From CAYMEV01 sp964389675 [NCBI: uncultured Candidatus Sumerlaeota bacterium] (lineage in GTDB: Bacteria > CAYMEV01): a DNA stretch of 64,000 nt. The position numbers and the translations under genes are program-made. Shown in pieces: positions 9,080 through 16,852 of the stretch; position 1 is the stretch's first letter, and every line of letters begins with the position of its first letter. Below the pieces are notes generated by a model that searched no databases, was not told the DNA's origin, and saw nothing but the letters and a program-made list of their open reading frames with translations. The stretch covers positions 6,027 to 70,026 of the forward strand of contig CAYMEV010000005.1 in NCBI GenBank assembly GCA_964389675.1, read 5' to 3'.

Positions 9080-10093
9080 ATGAATTTTTTGCAGGAGGAA
9101 CAAATTAGAGACATTAAGGATATTTTTAAAAATCTGAAAAACCCTGTTGAAATACTGTTTTTTGGACAGAAGCTTAACTGCGACTTTTGCGCTGATACTG
9201 AAAGCCTTTTAAGGCAGCTGTGCAGCATTGACGGCAGGCTACAGTTCCATTCCTACAATTTTTTAAATGATGTTGATACAGTAAAAAAATATCTGATAAC
9301 CAATGTACCGGCAATTGTTATAAAATCAGCAAAGAAGGATTTCGGTATTGTTTACTACGGCGTCCCTTCCGGATATGAATTCTCAACCCTTATTGAAACA
9401 ATAATCTTCGTATCAAGAGAAGAGAATGATCTAAGCCCGGAGACACTGGAGATGCTGAAATATGTAAAAACTCCGGTAATAATAAAGGTATTTGTTACAC
9501 CCACATGCCCTCATTGCCCCAGAGCTGCAATTATGGCCTACAGATTTGCCATGGCTAATGATTATATCGGTGCCTGTACATATGAAGCTTCCGAATACCC
9601 TCAGCTTGTACAAAGGTACAATATAATGGGTGTTCCTAAAATAGTTTTTAATGAGGAGATACAGGCAGAGGGCGCTATTCCCGAATCAGCTTTTTTGGGC
9701 AATGTTCTCAAGGCTGCCGAGCAAAGCGGATCCGATATTCCTGAAGTAAAGAAAATATGCAAGGAAGATGCTGTTTGTGAGGTTTCTGACAGCAATTTTA
9801 AAGAAGAGGTCCTGGAATCAGACACTCCAGTTATTGTTGATTTTTTTGCTGACTGGTGTAATCCATGCAAGCTTCTTTCTCCCACTATTGAACAGCTGAA
9901 AAAGCTCTACAAAGGAAAAGTAAAAGTTTATAAGCTTAACACAGATCTAAATCCTGAAACATCTCAAAAATACCAGATCAGGAGCATACCATGCGTCATA
10001 ATCTTTGATAAAGGGGAGGTACATGACATAATGATAGGATTACGGCCCCTGAATGATTATAAATCAACCCTTGATAAACTGGTAAACAGCTGA
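9080..10093 (+). CDS. Protein disulfide oxidoreductase fused to a thioredoxin domain
   Basis: This 337-aa protein holds three thioredoxin folds in a row. The first two form a glutaredoxin-like protein disulfide oxidoreductase (PDO): CDFC (Cys34, Cys37) and, after it, CPHC (Cys143, Cys146) followed by the GVPKIVF cis-proline loop. The third is a thioredoxin domain with WCNPC (Cys260, Cys263; usual WCGPC) and the SIPCVIIF loop. PDOs shuffle or reduce disulfides in the cytoplasm and are normally about 220 aa, so the C-terminal thioredoxin is an extra electron-transfer module. There is no signal peptide. ATG 9080 is preferred because AAGGAG lies 6 nt before it. Redox neighbours include the flavodiiron gene 3 kb upstream; a thioredoxin reductase is not in view. 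Confidence 0.88.
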   Translation: MNFLQEEQIRDIKDIFKNLKNPVEILFFGQKLNCDFCADTESLLRQLCSIDGRLQFHSYNFLNDVDTVKKYLITNVPAIVIKSAKKDFGIVYYGVPSGYEFSTLIETIIFVSREENDLSPETLEMLKYVKTPVIIKVFVTPTCPHCPRAAIMAYRFAMANDYIGACTYEASEYPQLVQRYNIMGVPKIVFNEEIQAEGAIPESAFLGNVLKAAEQSGSDIPEVKKICKEDAVCEVSDSNFKEEVLESDTPVIVDFFADWCNPCKLLSPTIEQLKKLYKGKVKVYKLNTDLNPETSQKYQIRSIPCVIIFDKGEVHDIMIGLRPLNDYKSTLDKLVNS

Positions 10094-10134
10094 TTTCAGA
10101 ATAATTACAGCCATAGGGGGAATTTAGCCTTGAC

Positions 10135-10881
10135 ATGATTGATGTATTAAAGAAAAGACTGGTAAGCATAGGCGAATTTTCATTCTTCGGCTTTGATCTC
10201 TTAAAAAACCTGATAGCTTTTCCCCTGTATTTTGGAGAAATAATAAAACAGATATACTTCATCGGAACAAGGTCAATATATCTTGTTTCACTGTCAGGAT
10301 TGTCCATAGGAATAGTACTCTCTCTCCAGACCATTTATATATTAAAAAGATTCGGAGCCGTTGAATATGTAGCTGTTGTTGTAGGTTTATCCATTGTCAA
10401 GGAGCTTGGCCCTGTTATAACAGCACTTATGGTTGCAGGAAGGGCCGGGAGCGGAGTTTGTGCTGAAATTGGCTCCATGAAGGTAACCAAACAGATTGAT
10501 GCGATGAGAATCATGAATATAAATCCAAAGAAATTTCTCTTGAGAAGCCGGATCTATGCATTTCTTATAAGCAATCCTATACTTACGTTTTTCAGCATTG
10601 TAATCGGAATTGCAGGCGGAATGTTTATAGCTGTGTCCTTCGGTGATATTTCAATAAGCAAATATCTTATAACAACTAAGGACAGCATAAAGCTGATAAA
10701 TATAGTTGAAGCACTTGTGAAATCCTTTGTTTTTGCTTCACTTATAGGCCTGGTAAGTACTTATCTTGGATTCAATATAAAGGGCGGTACAAGGGAGGTT
10801 GGTATTAAAACAACGGATACAGTTGTGGCCTCATCGCTCCTGATCTTTTTGTTTGATATAATAATTACCAGGTTTTTTTGA
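10135..10881 (+). CDS. mlaE: MlaE-family ABC transporter permease
   Basis: MlaE is the inner-membrane permease of the Mla system that moves phospholipids between inner and outer membranes. The 248-aa protein has several hydrophobic segments and the family's most conserved stretch, ELGPVITALMVAGRAGSG, followed by EIGSMKVTKQIDAM (residues about 84-122). It is followed after one base by mlaF and then mlaD, the standard order. The ribosome binding site is a G-run at 10116-10120, 14 nt before ATG, which is a little far, but no alternative in-frame start exists. mlaB and mlaC are not present nearby. Confidence 0.93.
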   Translation: MIDVLKKRLVSIGEFSFFGFDLLKNLIAFPLYFGEIIKQIYFIGTRSIYLVSLSGLSIGIVLSLQTIYILKRFGAVEYVAVVVGLSIVKELGPVITALMVAGRAGSGVCAEIGSMKVTKQIDAMRIMNINPKKFLLRSRIYAFLISNPILTFFSIVIGIAGGMFIAVSFGDISISKYLITTKDSIKLINIVEALVKSFVFASLIGLVSTYLGFNIKGGTREVGIKTTDTVVASSLLIFLFDIIITRFF

Positions 10882-10882
10882 T

Positions 10883-11602
10883 ATGATTGTATATGAAAAT
10901 GTACATAAAAGCTTTGGAGAAGCAGAAATTTTAAAGGGAATCGATCTTTGCATTGAAAAAGGAGATACAGTTGTTATCCTTGGTGGGTCAGGGACAGGTA
11001 AATCAGTTCTCACATCCATGCTTGTAGGCCTTCTTCTTCCGGATTCAGGCAGAATCGCTATTGACAATGTCGACCTGCCCAGTAATCAGGATGATGAAAG
11101 ATGGAAGGAGATATGGCAGAAGGTGGGCTATCTGTTTCAGGGTGGAGCATTGTTTGATTCATATACAGTTTTTGAAAATATTGCTTTTCCCTTAATGTAT
11201 GGTTATAAATTAACTAAAAGGGAGATTGAGCAAAAGGTCATGAAACTGCTTTCTCTTCTTAATATACAAAAGGCAAAGGACAAATACCCCTCTGAGCTGT
11301 CCGGAGGAATGCAGAAGAGGGTTTCTCTTGCAAGGTCTGTTGCCACTGACCCTGAAATTATAATTTATGATGAGCCTACCACAGGACTGGACCCTGTAAC
11401 ATCTGATATAGTCGGGAACCTGATTATTGACATTAAAAAGGAGTTCAATGCAACATCCATTGTAGTCAGTCATGACATAAGGCTTACCAGGCTCATTGCA
11501 GATAAAATACTATTCCTGAATAATGGCAGGATTGAATTCAGCGGCGGCTTATCAGATCTTGAATCTGCTCCCCGTGCACTTAAAGAATTTTTTGAAATAT
11601 GA
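10883..11602 (+). CDS. mlaF: MlaF-family ABC transporter ATPase
   Basis: This 239-aa cytoplasmic ATPase powers the Mla permease. It has Walker A GGSGTGKSVL (about residues 34-43), a Q-loop in YLFQGGALFD, the ABC signature LSGGMQKRVSLARS, Walker B IIIYDEPTTGLDP and the switch His in VVSHD. The LSGGMQKRV form and the GGALFD segment are typical of the MlaF/Ttg2A group. It starts one base after the mlaE stop, which suggests translational coupling. Confidence 0.95.
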   Translation: MIVYENVHKSFGEAEILKGIDLCIEKGDTVVILGGSGTGKSVLTSMLVGLLLPDSGRIAIDNVDLPSNQDDERWKEIWQKVGYLFQGGALFDSYTVFENIAFPLMYGYKLTKREIEQKVMKLLSLLNIQKAKDKYPSELSGGMQKRVSLARSVATDPEIIIYDEPTTGLDPVTSDIVGNLIIDIKKEFNATSIVVSHDIRLTRLIADKILFLNNGRIEFSGGLSDLESAPRALKEFFEI

Positions 11603-11617
11603 ATTGAGGTATAAAAA

Positions 11618-12544
11618 ATGAAAGAAAGGTATTATTTTCTTGCTGGAATGTTTGTTGCTGCAGGTACTGCAATAATACTGATTCTCCTGTTCGTTTTTTC
11701 CAGAGAATTATCAGTTTTCAATCCAAGTTCTACAATTTACTGCAAATACAAAAATGTATCCGGATTAAAAGCAGGAGCATCAGTAAACCTGTCAGGATAC
11801 CTGATTGGAAATGTGAATTCCATAAACTTTCAGGAGAATGGAGAAATGCTGGTTCAGCTTGATATTCTTAATGAATATATAATGTACATATCTGATGATT
11901 CAGTGGCAACAATAGGATCAACAGGCCTTTTGGGAGACAAAGCCCTCTATATTGCAAAGGGCAGTTCCGGAACTGCTGTCAGGGAAGGTATGACATTAAA
12001 AACAAAAGAACCTTTTGAACTTGGTTCAGCACTGGAGGATACGGCAGGCATTATTTCCCAGCTTAAGCTCGTATTGACGGATGCTCAATCAATTACAGCG
12101 AAGCTTTCGAATGAGTATGACAGCCTTGTCGGTAGTGCAGAAGCACTTACAAGGATATTCGAGCATATTGAAAAGGGCGAGGGCAATCTCGGTATGCTTA
12201 TAAATGATAACAACCTGTATTCAGACCTTTCATCATCAGTAGAAAAGATTAATCAGACAGCGGAAAACATGGTTACATTTTCCAGTAATATAAACAGTAC
12301 TTTCAGCGATCTTGAGAGCGATTTTGAAGAGTTCAAGGTTTTCATGGACAATCTTAAACTATCATCCAATAACCTGTATATAGGCCTGAAGATGTTTCCT
12401 GAGATAATGACAGACCTGTCAGATATAATTGAGGCTGCAAAGTTCACTTTCCAGGGCCTCCAGAAAAATCCGCTTATTGGTCCCTTCATAAGGGTAACAA
12501 GCAAGACGGTGGAGAATCCTAATTTTGAGATACTGGGGGAATAG
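11618..12544 (+). CDS. mlaD: MlaD/MCE-domain lipid-binding protein
   Basis: This 308-aa protein has one N-terminal membrane anchor (about residues 7-30) and a periplasmic MCE domain (about 38-125) with YKNVSGLKAGASV and STGLLGDKALYI motifs. It is the substrate-binding ring subunit of the Mla transporter. The remaining part is helical with a long coiled-coil-like stretch, longer than the short tail of E. coli MlaD and closer to the extended MCE proteins of other phyla. Spacing to mlaF is 15 nt with GAGG before the ATG. Confidence 0.92.
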   Translation: MKERYYFLAGMFVAAGTAIILILLFVFSRELSVFNPSSTIYCKYKNVSGLKAGASVNLSGYLIGNVNSINFQENGEMLVQLDILNEYIMYISDDSVATIGSTGLLGDKALYIAKGSSGTAVREGMTLKTKEPFELGSALEDTAGIISQLKLVLTDAQSITAKLSNEYDSLVGSAEALTRIFEHIEKGEGNLGMLINDNNLYSDLSSSVEKINQTAENMVTFSSNINSTFSDLESDFEEFKVFMDNLKLSSNNLYIGLKMFPEIMTDLSDIIEAAKFTFQGLQKNPLIGPFIRVTSKTVENPNFEILGE

Positions 12545-12548
12545 TCAG

Positions 12549-13556
12549 ATGTCATCAGAAACAAAAAAAATAATGCAGATATTAAGCATAGTGATGGTAA
12601 CAGGCTTTTTTATGGCTTTCATTTCATGTTCAATCTCCTCTCAGAAAATCAGCAATGAAAAAAGGATATCCATAGAATACCTGAACAGTGCTGCGGAGTT
12701 CCTGCAGAAAGGTCAGACAGATGAAGCCGTTCTTCTTATTGAAAGCAATTTCAAGTATATAATACAGACAGATGATTTTAATATCAATACAAGGTATATT
12801 GCAACCCTGATAAAGGTCTTAAATCTTTACGGAATGCATGAGAAGACATTGCCGTTCATTTCACGGTTTCTTAAATCAAAGGATTTTATGAATTCAGATG
12901 CAGGCAATAAAAGGATATTAAATTTTTTATATGTAGAGACCCTGATAAAAAATGGTGCATTTGATTCAGCAAAAACAAGCATTCATGAGCTTTTAAATGA
13001 TAAGGGATATCATTCTAAATACCTGCATATAATATATGCTTATTTTTTTATGCTTTACAGGGCACAAAAAGCAGATTTTACGGATAGTAACCTTATAAAC
13101 ACACTGCTTGAGCAGAAGTCTGATGAATTTTCAAAGATGGTATTTATTAAGAATCTTGCTTTGTATTATTTTGACCGGAAAGAGTATTCCAGGGCTATTT
13201 CACTGTTTCTGCAATATAATGAATTTGTCAGGAATGCAGGATATATTAATGAGATTGCCTCCTCCTACCTTTATCTGGGAAGGCTTTATCTGCAGTCTGA
13301 GAAATACAGTACATCCTCCTATTGCTTTAACAAGGCCTATTATATATATTATTCCCTTGATGATTATATAAACTCATATATGTTGCTGGAAGAGCTTGCA
13401 GAGCTTTATGATATACATGGTATGGATAGTATGAAACCGGAAATCGATAAAAGGATGAAAACAATACAACCAGCTTTTGAACAGGATCAGAAGAACAGGG
13501 AAAGAAGCATATCAATCCTTCTGAACCTGCTTATGAAATTTGACTATATGGATTAA
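12549..13556 (+). CDS. Exported helical-repeat (TPR-like) protein of the mla operon
   Basis: The 335-aa product begins with a hydrophobic signal and a Cys in the sequence FISC (lipobox with Phe at -3, allowed in spirochaete-type lipoproteins), so it is probably an outer- or inner-membrane-anchored lipoprotein. The rest is helical with TPR-like units, for example around KGQTDEAVLLIESNF, DRKEYSRAISLFLQY and LQSEKYSTSSYCFNKAY. I chose ATG 12549 (GGGGGA 8 nt upstream) over TTG 12525, which would overlap mlaD. It lies 4 nt behind mlaD and overlaps the DUF4846 gene, so it is likely cotranscribed with the Mla genes. A role as an accessory or scaffold protein is inference. Confidence 0.75.
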   Translation: MSSETKKIMQILSIVMVTGFFMAFISCSISSQKISNEKRISIEYLNSAAEFLQKGQTDEAVLLIESNFKYIIQTDDFNINTRYIATLIKVLNLYGMHEKTLPFISRFLKSKDFMNSDAGNKRILNFLYVETLIKNGAFDSAKTSIHELLNDKGYHSKYLHIIYAYFFMLYRAQKADFTDSNLINTLLEQKSDEFSKMVFIKNLALYYFDRKEYSRAISLFLQYNEFVRNAGYINEIASSYLYLGRLYLQSEKYSTSSYCFNKAYYIYYSLDDYINSYMLLEELAELYDIHGMDSMKPEIDKRMKTIQPAFEQDQKNRERSISILLNLLMKFDYMD

Positions 13557-14415
13557 AGTATTGATATACAGCTTAAAAAAAAGGAGCATTCTTGCAGTTC
13601 TAATCCTTCTTTCTGCTGCAGGGCAAGCTTATTCACTCAATTATCCATGGCTGGAAAACTATGATATCAGAGATTCACTCTTCATGGCTATAAAAACACC
13701 TCAGGGCTTTGAGAGGGCGCCAGCAGACCCTTCATCTTTTGGATCCTGGCTCAGGAATCTCCCTGTGAAAAAGGATATAGCGACAGTATACCTGTATAAT
13801 GGTAAGCCTAAGCGAAACCAGGATGCTCATCATCTCATATTTGACATAGACACAGGGAAAAAGAATCTGCAGCAGTGCGCTGATGCGGTGATAAGGCTTA
13901 TTTCCGAATATCTTTATTCAGTTAAGGCATATGAAAAGATCTCTTTCAAATTTACAAGCGGCCACACTGCTGAATATCTGAAATGGAGACAGGGCTATAG
14001 GCCTGTAGTAAACGGTTCCAGGGTAAAATGGGAAAAAAATGCCAGTGAGGATGAAAGCTATGGATCTTTTCGGAAATACCTTGATACCCTTTTTATCTAT
14101 GCGGGATCCTATTCACTTCAGAAGGAGCTTGAACAGGTGGCAGAGATAAAAAATATGCAGCCGGGAGACATATTTATCCAGGGTGGCTTCCCGGGGCATG
14201 CTGTAATTGTCCTTGATATGGCTGAAAATGCCCAGACAGGGAAAAAGCTGTTCCTTCTGGCACAGAGTTATATGCCGGCACAGGATATCCACCTGCTTAA
14301 AAACCCTTCCAGAAGCGACATATCACCATGGTATGATCTTGATTTCGGTGAAAATCTTGTAACCCCTGAGTGGACATTTTCAAAGGAGTCCTTGAGAAGG
14401 TTCATATTTGAATAA
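13540..14415 (+). CDS. Secreted DUF4846-family protein
   Basis: The protein (up to 291 aa) has a signal peptide (hydrophobic SILAVLILLSAAGQAYS) and then a single domain that I recognise as DUF4846, with segments such as LPVKKDIATVYLYNG, FKFTSGH, YLKWRQGYRP and MQPGDIFIQGGFPGHAV. Function of the family is unknown; its Gly-His segment resembles fold elements of other exported enzymes, but no catalytic assignment is justified. The start is uncertain: TTG 13540 lies inside the preceding gene, and TTG 13561 would also give a full signal peptide. Overlap with the upstream gene makes it the last member of the mla operon. Confidence 0.8.
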   Translation: MTIWIKVLIYSLKKRSILAVLILLSAAGQAYSLNYPWLENYDIRDSLFMAIKTPQGFERAPADPSSFGSWLRNLPVKKDIATVYLYNGKPKRNQDAHHLIFDIDTGKKNLQQCADAVIRLISEYLYSVKAYEKISFKFTSGHTAEYLKWRQGYRPVVNGSRVKWEKNASEDESYGSFRKYLDTLFIYAGSYSLQKELEQVAEIKNMQPGDIFIQGGFPGHAVIVLDMAENAQTGKKLFLLAQSYMPAQDIHLLKNPSRSDISPWYDLDFGENLVTPEWTFSKESLRRFIFE

Positions 14416-14571
14416 ATCTCTTGAGTGAAAATACTGCAAAACATTAATCCATTATCAGCAATTCCTGTAATTATATAAATTTCCAAGCTTTATCATTTGC
14501 TTTTTCCAGATAGTACAATGTTAAAATTATTAATTTTCCAGTTCAATATAGTATATTTTAATAATAAGGTG

Positions 14572-14577
14572 TATAAT
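14572..14577 (+). promoter_or_regulatory. Possible -10 box before the 463-aa secreted protein gene
   Basis: TATAAT lies about 35 nt upstream of the GTG start at 14613. No good -35 hexamer is at the right distance, so support is weak. Confidence 0.3.
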
Positions 14578-14612
14578 TGTTTTATAAGATACAAACATAG
14601 GGGGGAAGTAAA

Positions 14613-16004
14613 GTGAAAAGACTTATTCTTGTTCTGATATTAGTTCCAGTTGCAGTAATGTCCCTTATTGGTTCCCTGACAGAAGAGAACATTGATATTT
14701 TTCTGGAAAGCCTTCAGATCAATGGCTTTATTGTACAGGAAGGTGAATTTTTCCTTGTGGATGCAATAGAGCTGTTCAATAATGGTATTATTTCCACCTG
14801 CAATGGAAATAATGCAGGCAATCTCTATTTTTCATATAAGATTCCTCCAGGGCCCGGGCAGATACTTCCGAATCTCATTATAGACATAGTCTACCCGCTG
14901 CGTCATGACGAAGCACTGATTTTTGTCGGGAAAACACCTCCTGAAATGAAATACTTCAGTTACAGGAGTTTTATGATCTACAGGTACCTTCATGGGATTG
15001 ACAGCTACACAAAGATATATGCCAGCCTTGGAGATACTATCAATAATTTCACGATAAGCACTGTGAATACCCCCGGCGGAGATGATGGCTGGCCATTTGA
15101 CCAGGATATAATTATCATAACGACTGCAGATGAACAGGTAGATGCCAAAATAAGAAACCTCGCAGAAAGTGCAGGTTATCCGCCGGTAATTATAAACACA
15201 GACATTCTGCCTTCAAATATCCTGAATATGGGGCTGTACCCGGGGTGTGACTATTTTTCCTTTCTGGCAAGGACAGCCATGTATATAGATACTGAAGCCT
15301 GCGAAGAATATCTCCAGAATCCAGGAGCCAGAGTTTTCAGGGTTACCCCCAAAAAAGAGATGAAGCATAAGCCATTCAAAACGCCTGATCTTAGAATAAG
15401 GGGAACCGGAAAAAGCGAAATGGATCTAATGCCTGCTGTCGAAGCCCTTAGAAACGCAATACTCACTGCAAATAAAGGTTATAATGTATTTGAACTGCAG
15501 ACAGAACAATGGCTTCCGGACGCATTCCAAAGTATACAAACCAATAAGGATATGATAGGAGAAAGCCGTGATACGACCTATCTAAGAACAGACATTGAAT
15601 CAGAATTTTATCTTACGGATGATCCCGGGGATTTCCTTATAGTATACGGGGTCAACCATAATATGACAGGAAAAAGCATATACTCCAATTTCATAACCTA
15701 TGGTGCCCAGTACCTTAATGGAGTTGCATCTGTAAATAACCTGCAGTATCAGGGGAGTGCCCTGAGGTTCCTTCCGGGGAACAAGAATGCAAAATACCTT
15801 TATGCATGGAAGATCTGCAGAAACGCAAACGGTGAAGAGTACTGCACTGAGGTGCCGGTCGGCCCTGATGGATATGGAGTGCCGCTGTCAGACAAGCTTT
15901 TTATAGGATTCAGGTCATATATAGAACCGGAAAAGGAAACCGGGCCATCATACGGTGAAATAATATATGACAGGGTAATACATTTTACACCCCCTGGGAA
16001 ATAG
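14613..16004 (+). CDS. Secreted protein of unknown function
   Basis: The 463-aa product starts with a clear signal peptide (LILVLILVPVAVMSLIGS). The mature part is a mixed alpha/beta protein with no motif that I can assign. Notable features are two close cysteines in KICRNANGEEYCTEVP near the C-terminus, possibly a disulfide as expected in the periplasm, and the segments NTPGGDDGWPFD and DFLIVYGVNHNMTGKS. GTG start, with GGGGGAAG a few bases upstream. It stands alone with its own upstream gap of about 200 nt. I do not recognise the family. Confidence 0.75.
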   Translation: MKRLILVLILVPVAVMSLIGSLTEENIDIFLESLQINGFIVQEGEFFLVDAIELFNNGIISTCNGNNAGNLYFSYKIPPGPGQILPNLIIDIVYPLRHDEALIFVGKTPPEMKYFSYRSFMIYRYLHGIDSYTKIYASLGDTINNFTISTVNTPGGDDGWPFDQDIIIITTADEQVDAKIRNLAESAGYPPVIINTDILPSNILNMGLYPGCDYFSFLARTAMYIDTEACEEYLQNPGARVFRVTPKKEMKHKPFKTPDLRIRGTGKSEMDLMPAVEALRNAILTANKGYNVFELQTEQWLPDAFQSIQTNKDMIGESRDTTYLRTDIESEFYLTDDPGDFLIVYGVNHNMTGKSIYSNFITYGAQYLNGVASVNNLQYQGSALRFLPGNKNAKYLYAWKICRNANGEEYCTEVPVGPDGYGVPLSDKLFIGFRSYIEPEKETGPSYGEIIYDRVIHFTPPGK

Positions 16005-16028
16005 AAAATAAAAAGAAAAAAATCAGAT

Positions 16029-16556
16029 ATGCTGAAAACTGAATTTATTAAATTGAGAAAAGCCACATCAGAGATAGCTCATTTATTTAATCAATGGGAA
16101 AATGACCCTTATACGGTTGCATTTTCGCGACCTAGCAAAAATATAATGGAAATGAAAGAGAAGCATTCTGTTACTATGAAAGAATTGAGTGAACGCCTAA
16201 AAAGCCAGACAATATACCTGATATGCCTTAATCAAAAATTGATAGGAGAGATGAACTATCAGATTAATGCTAAGCCCCTTTTGAAAAAGGATCCGCTATC
16301 GGTGTGGATCAGTATTCTTATTGGAGAGAAACCATACCGGGGCAGAGGTATAGGGTTTACTGCCATGCAATACCTTGAGGAGCAGATCAGAGTGAAGAAG
16401 ATCCAAAGAATAGAGCTCGGGGTATTTGAATTCAACAAAAGGGCAATAGCCCTTTATAAAAAGCTGGGTTATGAAGAAATAGCCCGAATCGATAATTTCA
16501 CATACTGGCACGGGAGTATGCGGCAGGACATAAGAATGGAAAAATACCTTTTCTAA
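16029..16556 (+). CDS. GNAT-family N-acetyltransferase (RimJ/RimL-like)
   Basis: This 175-aa protein has the acetyl-CoA binding signature RGRGIGFTAMQYL (residues about 108-120), followed by the usual FNKRAIALYKKLGYEE segment of the C-terminal half. The layout matches acetyltransferases of the RimJ/RimL/SpeG type that acetylate N-termini or small amines. The substrate is not readable. It lies 24 nt after the unknown secreted protein gene on the same strand. Confidence 0.88.
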   Translation: MLKTEFIKLRKATSEIAHLFNQWENDPYTVAFSRPSKNIMEMKEKHSVTMKELSERLKSQTIYLICLNQKLIGEMNYQINAKPLLKKDPLSVWISILIGEKPYRGRGIGFTAMQYLEEQIRVKKIQRIELGVFEFNKRAIALYKKLGYEEIARIDNFTYWHGSMRQDIRMEKYLF

Positions 16557-16578
16557 TCTTCCCTTACTACTGCGTCTG

Positions 16579-16603
16579 AAATATTTTGCCGGGATATTTT
16601 TTT
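16579..16603 (+). terminator. Weak terminator after the acetyltransferase gene
   Basis: AAATAT (16579-16584) can pair with ATATTT (16594-16599), and a T-run continues to 16603. The stem is short and AT-only, so it is a marginal candidate. Confidence 0.3.
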
Positions 16604-16604
16604 A

Positions 16605-16632
16605 TTGACTTTTTTAAATGATCAGTAATAAT
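16605..16632 (+). promoter_or_regulatory. Sigma-70-type promoter of the ABC exporter leader
   Basis: TTGACT (16605-16610), a 16-nt spacer and AATAAT (16627-16632). Transcription would begin near 16639, giving a leader of about 215 nt before the exporter ATG at 16853. Confidence 0.6.
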
Positions 16633-16665
16633 GGCACGATTATATTAAAAAAAGGAGAGATTATT

Positions 16666-16698
16666 TTGGGCAGACGATTTTATTCGAATATCGAATAG
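16666..16698 (+). CDS. Possible 10-aa leader peptide
   Basis: A TTG start at 16666 sits 8 nt after a strong Shine-Dalgarno (AAAGGAG, 16651-16657) and opens a 10-codon frame, MGRRFYSNIE, ending in TAG at 16696-16698. TTG starts are used elsewhere in this window. The frame ends exactly where the segment that can pair with the terminator's 5' arm begins (16697). This geometry, not conservation, supports it. Confidence 0.45.
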   Translation: MGRRFYSNIE

Positions 16699-16804
16699 GA
16701 TCTGGACAGATTATTATTAAGACAGGAATAATATAAATTTCAGATATCTGCAGGTCCTTGAAGAGAAGCAAAAACCTTTGAAAAAGGATCTGCAGTTTTT
16801 TTTT
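16697..16804 (+). promoter_or_regulatory. Attenuator-like antiterminator/terminator pair
   Basis: A 12-bp stem pairs CTGCAGGTCCTT (16748-16759) with AAGGATCTGCAG (16784-16795), one G-U pair included, and is followed by nine T (16796-16804): an intrinsic terminator inside the leader. The sequence AGGATCTG at 16697-16704, directly at the leader-peptide stop, is an exact copy of part of the 3' arm and can pair with CAGGTCCT (16751-16758) of the 5' arm. Terminator and antiterminator are therefore mutually exclusive. A ribosome position on the leader peptide could decide between them. Confidence 0.55.
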
Positions 16805-16828
16805 GCTGCACTTCCGTGCAGCTTTTTT
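16805..16828 (+). terminator. Second terminator directly upstream of the ABC exporter
   Basis: GCTGCAC (16805-16811) and GTGCAGC (16816-16822) form a perfect 7-bp stem with the loop TTCC, followed by six T (16823-16828). It stands immediately behind the first terminator and 24 nt before the exporter ATG, inside the leader of that gene. Confidence 0.7.
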
Positions 16829-16852
16829 ATTTTTAAAAAAGGAGGAAGGGAT

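Noticed and set aside
16778-16852. Upstream TTG start for the ABC exporter ATPase
   Set aside because: The extra 25 codons would be read through both terminator hairpins and give a Phe-rich peptide; ATG 16853 has a strong ribosome binding site.
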